Part shown: piece after piece, positions 38,589-47,786 of the stretch
How the letters are laid out: the number at the start of each line of letters is the position of its first letter
Position numbering within the stretch: position 1 is the first letter of the stretch
DNA from: Pseudacidovorax sp.
GTDB taxonomy: Bacteria > Pseudomonadota > Gammaproteobacteria > Burkholderiales > Burkholderiaceae_C
DNA length: 64,000 nucleotides
Assembly (NCBI RefSeq): GCF_017991995.1
Contig: NZ_JAGOPN010000014.1
Coordinates: forward strand, 62,001 to 126,000
Direction of reading: 5' to 3'
The notes under the pieces: generated by a model
Databases searched by the model: none
What the model was told of the DNA's origin: nothing
Seen by the model: the letters and a program-made list of their open reading frames with translations, nothing else
Translations under genes and position numbers: made by a program

Positions 38589-39656
38589 CTACACCAGGCA
38601 TTGATCCAGGCCCTGCTCCAGGATGTCGCGGGGCAGATCGATGCCGATGAACACCATCCGACTCTCGCGCGTCTCGCCCTCGCCCCATTCGGGGCCGAGG
38701 TCGCTGCCCATGAGCTGGTGCACGCCCTGGAAGATCACCTTGCGTTGGGTGCCATTCATGTCGAGCACGCCCTTGTAGCGCAGCATGCGCGGGCCGTAGA
38801 TGTTGACGATGGCGCCCAGGAAGTCCTCCAGCCGCGCCGGGTCGAAGGGCCGCGTGGCGCGGTAGACGAAGCTCTTGACGTCGTCGTCCACATGGTGGTG
38901 GTGGCCGTGGCCATGGTCGTGCTGGTGCGAGGGATGGTCGCAGTGCTCGCCATGTTCGTGGTCATGGTCGTGATGATCATGCGCGTGATCGTGGTCGTCC
39001 GCCTTCAGGAAGTCAGGGTCGATGTCGAGCTTGGCGTTGAGGTTGAAGCCGCGCAGATCGAGCACCTTGGCGATGGCCACCTCGCCGAAATGCGCCTTTT
39101 CGATGGGCGCGCGCGGGTTCATGTGCTTGAGGCGGTGGATCAGCGCGTCGGTGTCCTCGGCGCTCACCAGGTCGGTCTTGGACAGGAAGATCTGGTCGGC
39201 GAAGCCCACCTGACGGCGCGCCTCCTGGCGGTCGTTGAGCTGCTGCGCGGCGTGCTTGGCATCGACCAGGGTGACGATGGAGTCGAGCAGGTAGCTCTCG
39301 GCGATCTCGTCGTCCATGAAGAAGGTCTGGGCCACGGGGCCGGGGTCGGCCAGGCCGGTGGTCTCGATGATCACGCGGTCGAAATCGAGCAGGCCCTTGC
39401 GGCGCTTGGCGGCCAGCAGCTGCAGCGCCTCCCGCAGGTCCTCGCGGATGGTGCAGCAGACGCAGCCGTTGCTCATCTGCACGATCTGCTCCTTGGACTC
39501 GGTGACCAGGATGTCGGAGTCGATGTTCTCCTCGCCGAACTCGTTCTCGATGACGGCGATCTTGTGGCCGTGCGACTCGGTGAGCACGCGCTTGAGCAGG
39601 GTGGTCTTGCCGGAGCCGAGGAAGCCGGTGAGGATGGTGGCGGGAATGAGGGCCAT
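38589..39656 (-). CDS. COG0523 (CobW-type) GTPase, likely zinc metallochaperone
   Basis: A 355-residue G3E-family GTPase. Walker A GFLGSGKTT (about residues 11-19), ENEFGEENID as switch region, the metal-binding CxCC motif NGCVCC, and SKTDLV as the base-recognition loop are all present. A histidine-rich linker of about 40 residues (about 220-260; HDHAHDHHDHDHEHGEH) precedes the CobW C-terminal domain. This linker and the context point to zinc handling rather than cobalamin synthesis, for which no other gene is here. It lies directly upstream of the cysteine-poor dksA. Confidence 0.88.
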   Translation of the reverse strand: MALIPATILTGFLGSGKTTLLKRVLTESHGHKIAVIENEFGEENIDSDILVTESKEQIVQMSNGCVCCTIREDLREALQLLAAKRRKGLLDFDRVIIETTGLADPGPVAQTFFMDDEIAESYLLDSIVTLVDAKHAAQQLNDRQEARRQVGFADQIFLSKTDLVSAEDTDALIHRLKHMNPRAPIEKAHFGEVAIAKVLDLRGFNLNAKLDIDPDFLKADDHDHAHDHHDHDHEHGEHCDHPSHQHDHGHGHHHHVDDDVKSFVYRATRPFDPARLEDFLGAIVNIYGPRMLRYKGVLDMNGTQRKVIFQGVHQLMGSDLGPEWGEGETRESRMVFIGIDLPRDILEQGLDQCLV

Positions 39657-39715
39657 GGAAACGCTCCGGGAGTGTCGGGACGACGGTGGAAACGGGGAAG
39701 GGGCGAAAGTTTAGG

Positions 39716-39737
39716 CCGGCCGCAAAAACTCGGCCGG
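39716..39737. terminator. GC-rich hairpin between the RlmI-like gene and the GTPase gene
   Basis: CCGGCCG/CGGCCGG with an 8-nt A-rich loop lies 23 nt downstream of the methyltransferase stop. There is no U run after it on the minus strand. It could be a weak or factor-assisted terminator. Confidence 0.35.
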
Positions 39738-39759
39738 TCGCCGCTCTTTGCGGGTGCGG

Positions 39760-40962
39760 CTACTTGCGCACCACCACCAGGCCCTTGAGGTACTCGCCCT
39801 CCGGGAACTCGATGGTCATGGGATGGTCGGGCGCCGCGCCCAGGCGTTCGGCGATGTAGCCGTCCACCCCCGCGTCGATGCCGGCCGAGGCCACGATCTT
39901 GTGGAACAGGTCGGCGCCGATGCCGCCGGAGCACGAGAAGGTCAGCAGCACGCCGCCCGGCGGCAGCAGCTTGAGGGCCAGCCGGTTGATGTCCTTGTAG
40001 GCGCGGGCGGCGCGATCGGCATGCGCGACGGTGGGTGCGAACTTGGGCGGGTCGAGCACGATGGCGTCGAACTGCCGGCCCTCGTCGATGAAGCGGCGCA
40101 GGGTCTGGTTGACGTCGGCATCGAGGAACTGGGCCTTGGCCGCCTCGAAGCCGTTCAGCGCCAGGTGCGCCCGCGCCCGGTCCAGCGCCGGCTGCGAGGA
40201 GTCGACCGACACCAGCTCGGCGCCCTCCAGCGCGCCGGCCGCCGCCAGCCCATGCGCCGCAGCGACGGTGAAGCCGCCCGTGTAGCAATAGCAGTTGAGC
40301 ACGCGGGCGAAGCGGCGGTGCCGCGCCAGCTCCGAGAAGCGGCGGCGGCTGTCGCGCTGGTCGAGGTAGAAGCCGGTCTTGTGGCCGGTGGCCACGTCCA
40401 GGCTCAGGCGCCAGCCGTGCTCCTGGATGGTGATCTCGGTCGGGCCCTCGCCGCGCAGCCAGCCGGTGACGGGCGGCAGGCCCTCGCGTTCACGGCCGCT
40501 GGCGTCCGAGCGTTCATACAGCTTCGTCAGGCCGGTGGCGGTCAGCAGCGCGTCGGCCAGCACCGCCTTCCAGCGTTCGACGCCGGCCGACAGGAACTGC
40601 GCCACCAGCGTGTCGCCATAGCGGTCCACGATCAGCCCGGGCAGGCCGTCGGCCTCGCCATGCACCAGGCGCTGGCCGTCGCTGGCGATGTCGAACAGCC
40701 CGCGCGCCTGAACGGCCGCTCGACAGCGTGCGGCGAAGAATGCGGCGTCGATACGCTGGCCCTCGTCGAAGCTCCAGGCGCGGGCGCGGATCTTGGAGGC
40801 CGGGCTGCAGGCCGCCCAGGCCAGGAAGCGGCCCTCGTGCGATTCGATGCGCACCGTCTCGCCCGCATCGCCGCCGCCCTTGGCGATGGCGGCGTCGAAG
40901 ATCCAGGTATGGCGGCGCTGGAGCGAGCGCTCCTTGCCGGGCTTGAGGCGGAGTGTTTTCAT
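39760..40962 (-). CDS. RlmI-like 23S rRNA (cytosine-C5)-methyltransferase
   Basis: A 400-residue class I SAM-dependent methyltransferase of the RlmI/RlmK type. An N-terminal PUA domain (about residues 1-75; LKPGKERSLQRRHTWIFDAAI) is followed by the SAM motif LNCYCYTGGFTVAAAHG. LDPPKFA and the likely catalytic cysteine in LLTFSCSGGI come next. RlmI modifies C1962 of 23S rRNA in E. coli; the exact target here is inferred. A GACAAT hexamer lies 9 nt before the ATG. The downstream neighbour is a COG0523 GTPase. Confidence 0.88.
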   Translation of the reverse strand: MKTLRLKPGKERSLQRRHTWIFDAAIAKGGGDAGETVRIESHEGRFLAWAACSPASKIRARAWSFDEGQRIDAAFFAARCRAAVQARGLFDIASDGQRLVHGEADGLPGLIVDRYGDTLVAQFLSAGVERWKAVLADALLTATGLTKLYERSDASGREREGLPPVTGWLRGEGPTEITIQEHGWRLSLDVATGHKTGFYLDQRDSRRRFSELARHRRFARVLNCYCYTGGFTVAAAHGLAAAGALEGAELVSVDSSQPALDRARAHLALNGFEAAKAQFLDADVNQTLRRFIDEGRQFDAIVLDPPKFAPTVAHADRAARAYKDINRLALKLLPPGGVLLTFSCSGGIGADLFHKIVASAGIDAGVDGYIAERLGAAPDHPMTIEFPEGEYLKGLVVVRK

Positions 40963-40971
40963 GAGCCGCCT

Positions 40972-40977
40972 ATTGTC
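40972..40977 (-). promoter_or_regulatory. -10-like hexamer before the RlmI-like gene
   Basis: GACAAT on the minus strand ends 9 nt before the ATG. The -35 is unclear. It follows the recurrent arrangement seen elsewhere in the window. Confidence 0.35.
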
Positions 40978-41022
40978 GCGGCGGCCCCTTGCCCACCCTT
41001 GGCACCGGCAAAGGCAACGCCT

Positions 41023-41421
41023 TCAACGCACCCAGATCAGATCGCCGAGATAGCGGCCGGGCAACAGCGTGAATGCGCCGGTCACCAGGCAAGCCCCAAC
41101 GTAGGTCCCGACCATCGTGCCCTGGTGGGCCGCGATCTGCCCACGCAGCAAAAAGCGAAAGGCCAGAAACATGGCGGCCCAACTGACGGGAACCAGCAGA
41201 TGAATCCATGTATAGCCAGCAACGTTGGGCATTGCATGGTCTCGGATGAACAGAGCGGAAAGTCCCGTCATGATCATCAGCGTGACCCATGCGTAGCCGA
41301 AGGCGCGATGAATGCGCGGCTGGGGCCGTCGCCTCCAACGCGCAAAGATGGCCACCGGCCCCAGGAAAAACGCGCCCGCTGCGCAGGCGAGATGCACGGC
41401 AATCACCGGCGTCATCTTCAT
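41023..41421 (-). CDS. DUF2306-family membrane protein
   Basis: A 132-residue polytopic protein with about four helices (near residues 5-25, 40-60, 68-88 and 98-120). It shows HLACAAGAFFLGP, HRAFGYAWVTLM, and HQGTMVGTYVGACLVTGAF, which resemble DUF2306. The function of the family is unknown. I chose the ATG with GGAGG 8 nt upstream; a TTG twelve codons earlier is in frame. It lies between xerC and the RlmI-like gene on the same strand. Confidence 0.75.
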   Translation of the reverse strand: MKMTPVIAVHLACAAGAFFLGPVAIFARWRRRPQPRIHRAFGYAWVTLMIMTGLSALFIRDHAMPNVAGYTWIHLLVPVSWAAMFLAFRFLLRGQIAAHQGTMVGTYVGACLVTGAFTLLPGRYLGDLIWVR

Positions 41422-41453
41422 GTCGAGGCCCTCCCAGGCACGATTCTTCGAAC

Positions 41454-42425
41454 TCAATCCTCGCTGTCGCCCCGCGCATGCGCCCGGGGGTGGGCAGCAT
41501 CATAGATTTTTGCCAAGTGCTGGAAATCCAGCCGCGTGTAGATCTGGGTGGTGGAAATGCTCGCGTGACCCAGCAGCTCCTGCACGGCGCGCAGATCGCC
41601 ACTGGATTGCAGCAGGTGACTGGCGAAGGAATGGCGCAGCATGTGCGGATGCACCGGCGCGGCCACGCCGGCCTGGATGCCGCGGGCGCGCAGCATCTGC
41701 CAGACGGCCTGCGGGCCGAAGCGGCCACCGCGCAGGCCGACAAAGAGCGCGGGCGAGTCGACCGGCCGCAGCCCGCGCTGCGCCAGCCAGGCGTCCACGG
41801 CCTGCACGGCCGGGCCGCCCATCGGCACGCTGCGCCGCTTGCCGCCCTTGCCGAGCACATGCACCTCGGCCGAGGGCAGGTCGAGCCAGCCGCGCGCTTC
41901 GGCGGAAGGATCGCGGTCCAGGCCGGTGAGCTCGCTCACGCGCAGGCCGCAGCCGTAGAGCAGTTCGACGATGGCGCGGTCGCGCGCCTCGGTCCAGGCA
42001 TCGGCCTCGGGCTGCTGGTGCTCGGCCAGGCGCACAGCATCGTCCACGCCCAGCGCCTTCGGCAGCGGCCGCGGCGCCTTGGGCGCATGCACGTCCTGCA
42101 CCGGGTTGCCCGGCACCAGGCCCTCGCGGCCCAGCCAGCGGTAGAAGCTGCGCCAGCACGACAGCACCAGCGCGATGCCGCGCGGCGCCCGTCCGGCGCC
42201 ATGCAGCTGGGCCATCCAGCGGCGGATGTGGGCGGTGGCCACTCGCTGAAGCGGCAGGCCGGCATCGGCCGCGCGCTGCAGCAGCTCGGCCAGGTGCAGC
42301 GCATACAGCTCGACCGTGCGCTCGGCCAGCCGGCGCTCCACCCGCACATGGGCGAGGTAGCGATCGACCAGGGCACGGTCGGCGTCCGCAGCGGACGAAG
42401 GATCAGTAGTCACCACGGAGGGCAT
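41454..42425 (-). CDS. xerC: site-specific tyrosine recombinase XerC
   Basis: XerC resolves chromosome dimers at dif with XerD. The 323-residue protein has an N-terminal SAM-like DNA-binding domain and the catalytic set in order: Arg in YGCGLRVSELTGL, Lys in VLGKGGKRRSVPM, His and Arg in HPHMLRHSFASHLL, His in LLGHASISTTQ, and Tyr in TQIYTRLD. Placement after dapF and the DUF484 gene repeats the E. coli dapF-yigA-xerC order and separates it from a phage integrase. It overlaps the preceding DUF218 gene by 23 nt. Confidence 0.95.
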   Translation of the reverse strand: MPSVVTTDPSSAADADRALVDRYLAHVRVERRLAERTVELYALHLAELLQRAADAGLPLQRVATAHIRRWMAQLHGAGRAPRGIALVLSCWRSFYRWLGREGLVPGNPVQDVHAPKAPRPLPKALGVDDAVRLAEHQQPEADAWTEARDRAIVELLYGCGLRVSELTGLDRDPSAEARGWLDLPSAEVHVLGKGGKRRSVPMGGPAVQAVDAWLAQRGLRPVDSPALFVGLRGGRFGPQAVWQMLRARGIQAGVAAPVHPHMLRHSFASHLLQSSGDLRAVQELLGHASISTTQIYTRLDFQHLAKIYDAAHPRAHARGDSED

Positions 42426-43029
42426 TGTTGACGACCGCCGCCACCTCGCGCAGCGATGCGCGCGCGGCGCGGTCCCAGCGCCGGCAGGGCGCGAGGGCGG
42501 CGGCGTACTGCACGTCGAAGGCGGACTCGAAGCCGCTGCCGCGCGCCAGTTGGCGGGTACGCCAGAGGTGCGAGGGCTCGGTGACGACGATCACGCGCCG
42601 CACGCCCGCCGCTTCGAGCAGGGGCCGCGACAGCCGCAGGTTTTCGCGTGTCGACTGCGAGGCGGACTCGCGCAGCACCGGGCCGGTGTAGCCCGCCGCG
42701 CGGGCCAGGCCCTCCATCGCCTCGGCCTCGATGCGGCCGTCTTCATGGTCCACGCCGCCGCTCATCACCAGCAGCTTCACGCGCCCCGCTTGCGCGAGCG
42801 CCACCGCGGCATCGACACGCGACGCGAGGCAGGGGTTGGGCGCGCCGTCGAGGAAGGCCCGGTTGCCCAGCACCAGCGCGGCATCGGCGTCCTGCGCGGG
42901 CGGGTTCGCCAGCACGTGCGCGCCGTGGCGCGTCACCATGACGTGGATCGCCCCGCCCGACACCAGGCCCAGGACGGCAAGGACGAGCCCCACCCGACGC
43001 CAGCCTCCACCGCGCGCCGGATACCTCAA
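42403..43029 (-). CDS. DUF218 (YdcF/ElyC-like) membrane-anchored protein
   Basis: A 208-residue protein with one N-terminal hydrophobic segment (about residues 12-32) and a DUF218 domain. Conserved-looking stretches are DAALVLGN, LLVMSGGVDHEDGRIEAEAM, SQSTRENLRLSRPLL, and VIVVTEPSHLWR. Relatives such as ElyC and SanA affect envelope integrity. The start is a TTG overlapping the DUF484 stop by 4 nt (TTGA); no ATG gives the membrane segment. It is inserted between the DUF484 gene and xerC. Confidence 0.8.
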   Translation of the reverse strand: MRYPARGGGWRRVGLVLAVLGLVSGGAIHVMVTRHGAHVLANPPAQDADAALVLGNRAFLDGAPNPCLASRVDAAVALAQAGRVKLLVMSGGVDHEDGRIEAEAMEGLARAAGYTGPVLRESASQSTRENLRLSRPLLEAAGVRRVIVVTEPSHLWRTRQLARGSGFESAFDVQYAAALAPCRRWDRAARASLREVAAVVNNALRGDY

Positions 43030-43691
43030 GCGCGCAGGCGCGACAGCGCGGCCGACGCCAACTGGGCGATGCGCTCCAGGAAGTCGGTGCCCATTTCCGC
43101 GTTGTAGCGCTGCGGATCGGGCGAGGCCAGCACCAGCAGGCCGAAGGCGGGCGCGTCGGCCGCGGTGCGCAGCGGGATCAGCGCCAGCGACTGGGCCTGC
43201 TGCGGCTCGTTGAGCCAGGCCGTGGCCTCGAAGCCGGCGTTCAGGCCGATGTAGGGCGTGGTCAGCGAGGTGGCCAGGGCCTTCACGTCGTCGCTCACGC
43301 CCTGGGTGTAGCCCTCTGCGGCGTAGGCCGGGTCGAGGTCCCAGAGCTTGATGGCCGTCTGCGGCACCATGAACTGCTGGTGCAGGCCCTTGATGATTTC
43401 CCAGGGCAGGCCGCGCAGGTCGCGCCAGGTGAGCAGCGAGAGCGTCCAGCGCTGCAGCCGGTCGGCCGTGACCACGTTCTCGGTGCCGTGGCGCACCATG
43501 TCCATGATGCGGTGCTCCAGCGCCTTGATCTTCTCGCGCAGCATTTCGGCCTGGCGTTCCTGCAGGCTCACGGCGCGCTGGCCGTGCGGGCTGGTCAGCT
43601 GCACCTCGGCCAGCAGCTGGGCGTGGCGCTCGAAGAAGTCGGGCGTGTTGGCCAGGTAGTTGGCGATGTCGTCTTCGGTGATGGGGTTCAT
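43026..43691 (-). CDS. DUF484 family protein
   Basis: A 221-residue soluble protein. The N-terminal ITEDDIANYLANTPDFFERH and the following coiled-coil (AVSLQERQAEMLREKIKALE) are typical of DUF484, and the rest is a predicted GAF-like domain ending in FLERIAQLASAAL. E. coli YigA is the relative between dapF and xerC. It follows dapF by 62 nt here. The function is not established. Confidence 0.9.
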   Translation of the reverse strand: MNPITEDDIANYLANTPDFFERHAQLLAEVQLTSPHGQRAVSLQERQAEMLREKIKALEHRIMDMVRHGTENVVTADRLQRWTLSLLTWRDLRGLPWEIIKGLHQQFMVPQTAIKLWDLDPAYAAEGYTQGVSDDVKALATSLTTPYIGLNAGFEATAWLNEPQQAQSLALIPLRTAADAPAFGLLVLASPDPQRYNAEMGTDFLERIAQLASAALSRLRA

Positions 43692-43753
43692 GGCGGCAGG
43701 CGGTCGGTGGATGCGGGCCGTCGGCGCCGCACCAAAAAAAGAAGAGAAAAGCG

Positions 43754-44632
43754 TCAGAGTTCGTCGGGCACGTCGATCTCGCCCGCGAAGACGGTGACGG
43801 CCGGACCGGTCATCAGCACCGGGTCGGCCTCGCCACCCGCCCATTCGATGGTGAGGATGCCGCCGCGGGTCTCGACGTCGACGCGGCGGTCCAGCCGCCC
43901 GAGGCGGATGCCGGCCACCACCGCCGCGCAGGCGCCGGTGCCGCAGGCCAGCGTCTCGCCGGCGCCGCGCTCGAACACGCGCAGGCGCACGTGCGTGCGG
44001 TCCACCACCTGCAGGAAGCCAGCGTTGACCCGCTGCGGAAAGCGCGGATGGTGCTCGATGCGCGGGCCCTGCTCGGCCACCGGCGCGGTCTCGACGTCGT
44101 CGACCAATTGCACGGCATGCGGGTTGCCCATGGAAAGCACGGCCACTGGCACGATGGGCCCGTCCGCCTCGGTGGAGAGCGCCAGGTGCCAGGTGTGCCA
44201 GGTGCCGTCGGGTTGCGGATCGAGGCCCGCGGTGTCGAAGGGCACGCGGGCCGGCTCGAAGACCGGCGGGCCCATGTCGACGGTGACGCGGCCGTCGGCC
44301 GTCATGCGTGGGGCGATCACGCCCGACAGCGTCTGCACCCGCACCACGTCCTTGTCGGTCAGGCCACGCTCGCGCACGAAGCGCATGAAGCAGCGCGCAC
44401 CGTTGCCGCATTGCTCGACTTCGCCGCCATCGGCGTTGTGGATCACGTACTGGAAGTCCACGCCCGCGGCGGGCGAGGGCCGCACGCTCAGGATCTGGTC
44501 GGCGCCGACGCCGAAATGGCGGTCGGCCAGGAATCGGTACTGGCCGGGCGTCAGGCCGAGGGGGCCGGCGGTCTCGTCGAGCACGACGAAGTCGTTGCCC
44601 GCGCCCTGCATCTTGGTGAAGCGGATTCGCAT
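43754..44632 (-). CDS. dapF: diaminopimelate epimerase
   Basis: DapF converts LL- to meso-diaminopimelate for lysine and for the MurE reaction. The 292-residue protein shows [13 protein letters not shown] at the start and the two catalytic cysteine motifs in each half, [10 protein letters not shown] and [11 protein letters not shown]. The spacing is normal. GATAAT lies 6 nt before the ATG without ribosome binding site, one of the best examples of the leaderless pattern. It leads the DUF484-DUF218-xerC run. Confidence 0.97.
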   Translation of the reverse strand: MRIRFTKMQGAGNDFVVLDETAGPLGLTPGQYRFLADRHFGVGADQILSVRPSPAAGVDFQYVIHNADGGEVEQCGNGARCFMRFVRERGLTDKDVVRVQTLSGVIAPRMTADGRVTVDMGPPVFEPARVPFDTAGLDPQPDGTWHTWHLALSTEADGPIVPVAVLSMGNPHAVQLVDDVETAPVAEQGPRIEHHPRFPQRVNAGFLQVVDRTHVRLRVFERGAGETLACGTGACAAVVAGIRLGRLDRRVDVETRGGILTIEWAGGEADPVLMTGPAVTVFAGEIDVPDEL

Positions 44633-44638
44633 CGGCGG

Positions 44639-44644
44639 ATTATC
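44639..44644 (-). promoter_or_regulatory. -10-like hexamer before dapF
   Basis: GATAAT on the minus strand is separated by 6 nt (CCGCCG) from the dapF ATG. No clear -35. Confidence 0.45.
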
Positions 44645-44714
44645 GGCGGCGGCCCGAGGCGGACGCGGCCCCCGCAGCGCGCAGGGACATCGACAGCGAC
44701 GCCAGCGAGCGGCC

Positions 44715-45938
44715 TCAGCCTTCGGGAAGTCCGGCCAGCACTTCGCCCCCACGCGCGACGATCTGCCCACCCGCCACCACCAGCCGGCGCCGCGGCTGGG
44801 CCACGACCGCCTCGGCCGCCGTCTCGGCCTCGACGAGCACCAGGTCGGCCCGGCAGCCAGGTGCCAACCCGTAGGCCGCGAAGCCGCAGGCCCGCGCGCC
44901 GGCCGCGGTGACGCAATCCAGCGCCTCATCGATCTCGTCGTCGCGGCGCAGGTTGTAGCGCAGCCCGATCTGCATGGCGCGCGCCAGCATGTCGGGGCGG
45001 CCATAGGGCGTCCAGGTGTCGCGAATGCCATCGTTGCCGCCCGCCACAGTCACGCCCGCGGCGCGGGCCGCCAACAGCGGCGGCACGGACCGCGAGGGCG
45101 GCGCGCTGGTGATGAGGGCCACGTCCAGCTCGGCCAGCCGCGCCAGCAGGGCATGCACTTCGGCCGCGGGCAGATCGCCCAGGCAGAACGCATGGCTCAC
45201 CGCGACGCGGCCCTGCATGCCGAGGGCAGCGATGCGCTCCAGGATCAGCCCTAGCGAGAAGGCGCCCATGGCGCCGGGCTCGTGCAGGTGGATGTCCAGC
45301 GGCTTGCCATGGCGGTCGGCCAGGCCGAAGAGCACATCGAGGGAACGCACCGGGTCGCCGTCTATGGCGCAGGGATCCAGCCCGCCCAGCACGTCGACCC
45401 CCTCGGCCATCGCCGCATCCAGCAGGTCGGCCGTACCGGGTCGCCCGAGCAGACCGGACTGCGGGAAGGCCACGGTCTGGATCTGCAGCCAGGGCGCGAG
45501 CGCCGCGGCGGTGCGCTGCACGCCGGCCAGGTGGCGCAGGCCGGCCTGGGTATCGATGTCCACGTGGCTGCGCAGCCGCGTGGTGCCGGTCGCCAGGAAG
45601 GCGCGCGCCAGCCGCATCGACTGTGTGGCGGCGTCGTGGCCGCTGGCGGCGCGGAATTCGCGCTCGTTGTCGATGCGGTCGATCAGCCGGTGGCCCACCG
45701 CGTTGCGGTACCAGGGCAGGCCCCACAGCGTCTTGTCGAGGTGGGTGTGCGACTCCACCAGGCCCGGCAGCAGCAGGGCGCCGCCGCCCTCCTCTTCCGG
45801 CGTGCCGGCGGGTGGGGCGAGTTCAGGGCCGATCGCAGCGATCCGTCCCGCCTGCACCAGCACATCGACCGCAGCGCCCCCCATCGGCCGCACGCGGCGC
45901 AACAACCAGGGCGCGTCCGTGGCGCGGGTCAGATCCAT
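44715..45938 (-). CDS. amidohydrolase of the cytosine deaminase (CodA-like) group
   Basis: A 407-residue metal-dependent hydrolase. Metal-binding ligands fit the cytosine deaminase subgroup: [12 protein letters not shown] (about residues 62-73), [18 protein letters not shown], and [13 protein letters not shown] with the late catalytic Asp. The AGGAG before the ATG at MDLTRATD is 6 nt away, a proper ribosome binding site. The substrate could be cytosine, a triazine derivative or another N-heterocycle; no other pyrimidine catabolic gene is adjacent. It is the first gene of the minus-strand run that includes dapF, 82 nt downstream. Confidence 0.82.
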   Translation of the reverse strand: MDLTRATDAPWLLRRVRPMGGAAVDVLVQAGRIAAIGPELAPPAGTPEEEGGGALLLPGLVESHTHLDKTLWGLPWYRNAVGHRLIDRIDNEREFRAASGHDAATQSMRLARAFLATGTTRLRSHVDIDTQAGLRHLAGVQRTAAALAPWLQIQTVAFPQSGLLGRPGTADLLDAAMAEGVDVLGGLDPCAIDGDPVRSLDVLFGLADRHGKPLDIHLHEPGAMGAFSLGLILERIAALGMQGRVAVSHAFCLGDLPAAEVHALLARLAELDVALITSAPPSRSVPPLLAARAAGVTVAGGNDGIRDTWTPYGRPDMLARAMQIGLRYNLRRDDEIDEALDCVTAAGARACGFAAYGLAPGCRADLVLVEAETAAEAVVAQPRRRLVVAGGQIVARGGEVLAGLPEG

Positions 45939-46073
45939 CCGGCTCTCCTCGGCGCCCGTCGGCCGGGGCCGGCGGCAGCCGGGCATGCCGCCCGGCTTCG
46001 GGGCAAAGCGGCCATCATGCCATCGCGCCGACAAGGCCGCGACGACGGGCATGCGCGCATCGACCGCGCTGCT

Positions 46074-46079
46074 GATAAT
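46074..46079 (+). promoter_or_regulatory. -10-like hexamer before the Nudix-MBL gene
   Basis: GATAAT lies 6 nt before the ATG. TCGACC 18 nt further up is a weak -35 candidate. No ribosome binding site precedes the ATG. Confidence 0.45.
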
Positions 46080-46085
46080 GCGGCG

Positions 46086-47786
46086 ATGCCCCGGCTCTCC
46101 CAGCAACTCCATCCCCCACGCGAACCGGCCCCTGCACGGGCGGCCGCCACCGTGCTGCTGTTGCGCGATACCGAGCTGGGCATGGAGGTGCTGATGACCC
46201 GGCGCTCCGCCACGGCCAGCTTCGCCCCTGGCGCCTACGTCTTCCCCGGCGGGCGCGTGGACGAGGAGGACACCGACACCCGCCGCATCGCTCTGCGCCG
46301 CCGCACCCAGCCCCGGGTACAGCTCACCCACGCCATCGCCGCGGTGCGCGAGGCCTTCGAGGAACTGGGCGTGCTGCTGGCCGAGCATGCCGATGGCCGC
46401 CCCGTGAGCGCCGCCGAGGTCGCCGCCATGGACCGCAGCACGCCGCCGGCCGTGCCCTTCGCGCAGCAGTGCGCGCAGCGCGGCCTGCGGCTGGCCACCG
46501 ACCGCGTGTTCGCCTTCGCGCACTGGATCACCGACCGCGATCTGCCCAAGCGCTTCGACGTGCTCTTCCTGGTGGCCCGCATGCCGCCCGGCCAGACGCC
46601 GCAGGCCGACGAGTCCGAGCAATTCGAGCCCAGCTGGGTTCGCCCGGCCGACGCACTGGAGCGCCATGCCGCCGGCCGCTTCGACATCATCTTTCCCACC
46701 ATCCGCACGCTGCAGCGGCTGGCCACCTTTCCCAACGTGCATGCCGTGCTCGAAGCCTGTGCGAGCGAGCGCCCCCTGTGGAGCAGCTGCCCGCGCGCCG
46801 GCCTGCTCAAGGGCGAGGAGGCGCGCTACATGGAGCACGAGTCGCCCTACGGCGAGCTGGCCCTGGTCTGCCCCGACGGCCAGATCGGCCATGCGCTCGA
46901 CTGGCAGCACGAGGCGCCCGTGCCGCTGCTGCACAACGTGCAGCGCCTCACGGCGCCCAACGGCAGCGTGATGACCGGCCCCGGCACCAACAGCTACATC
47001 GTGGGCGACCGGGACAGCGGCTACATCGTGATCGACCCGGGCCCGAACGACTTCGACCACATCGGCCGGCTCTGGCGCGCCACCCAGGGCGACATCCGCG
47101 CCATCGTCTGCACCCACTCGCACGCGGACCATTCGCCTGGCGCGCTGCCGCTGCAGGCGCTGTGCGAGAAGCGCCCGCCCATCCTCGGCCTGCCCTCGGC
47201 GCCCACCGCCCGGCCCACCGCGCGCTTCACGCCCGACCGCGCCCTGGCGGACGGCGAGAGCCTCAAGCTCGAAGGCGGCCCGGCCGACGACGGCAGCGGC
47301 CAGCGCGTCGCACACACGCTGCGCGTCCTGCACACGCCCGGGCATGCGGCCAACCACCTCTGCGTGGTGCTGGAGGAGGACGGCCTGCTCTTCTCGGGCG
47401 ACCACATCCTCAACGGCAGCACCACCGTCATCGATCCGCCGGACGGCAACATGAGCGACTACCTCGAGTCGCTGGACCGGCTGGACGAGGCCTGCGCGGC
47501 CTTCCACGTCGAGCACATCCTGCCGGCCCACGGCTATGTGCTGGGCGCGGCCCGCACCGCCATCGCCCGGCTCAAGGCCCACCGGCTGCAGCGCGAGGCG
47601 AAGATCGCCGCCGCCATGCGCAAGAAGCCCAGCGGCACGCCGCAGGACTGGCTGGAGATGGCCTATGCCGACACGCCGCGCCACCTGTGGCCGGTGGCCG
47701 CACGCTCGCTGGAGGCGCACATCGAGCGCATCCTGGTGCGGGCCTCCGAGCCGGCGCCGCAGCCCTCCAGCTTCGCACCCGAATGA
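46086..47786 (+). CDS. Nudix hydrolase - metallo-beta-lactamase fold fusion protein
   Basis: A 566-residue protein with two hydrolase folds. The first part (about residues 15-220) is Nudix-like: FPGGRVDEED and the core REAFEELG (residues 88-95), which matches the Nudix box after an insertion of about 25 residues between its two ends. The second part (about 280-510) is an MBL fold with THSHADH (ligands His344, His346, Asp348 and His349) followed by HTPGHAANHLC and FSGDHIL. The MBL part looks like the LACTB2 group, which includes ribonucleases. The fusion suggests linked cleavage of nucleotide-related substrates; the substrate is unknown. Its stop overlaps the next gene start as ATGA. Confidence 0.85.
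   Translation: MPRLSQQLHPPREPAPARAAATVLLLRDTELGMEVLMTRRSATASFAPGAYVFPGGRVDEEDTDTRRIALRRRTQPRVQLTHAIAAVREAFEELGVLLAEHADGRPVSAAEVAAMDRSTPPAVPFAQQCAQRGLRLATDRVFAFAHWITDRDLPKRFDVLFLVARMPPGQTPQADESEQFEPSWVRPADALERHAAGRFDIIFPTIRTLQRLATFPNVHAVLEACASERPLWSSCPRAGLLKGEEARYMEHESPYGELALVCPDGQIGHALDWQHEAPVPLLHNVQRLTAPNGSVMTGPGTNSYIVGDRDSGYIVIDPGPNDFDHIGRLWRATQGDIRAIVCTHSHADHSPGALPLQALCEKRPPILGLPSAPTARPTARFTPDRALADGESLKLEGGPADDGSGQRVAHTLRVLHTPGHAANHLCVVLEEDGLLFSGDHILNGSTTVIDPPDGNMSDYLESLDRLDEACAAFHVEHILPAHGYVLGAARTAIARLKAHRLQREAKIAAAMRKKPSGTPQDWLEMAYADTPRHLWPVAARSLEAHIERILVRASEPAPQPSSFAPE

Noticed and set aside
41454-42425. Phage-type integrase
   Set aside because: The tyrosine recombinase matches XerC in length and sits in the dapF-DUF484-xerC context; no attachment site or tRNA is nearby.
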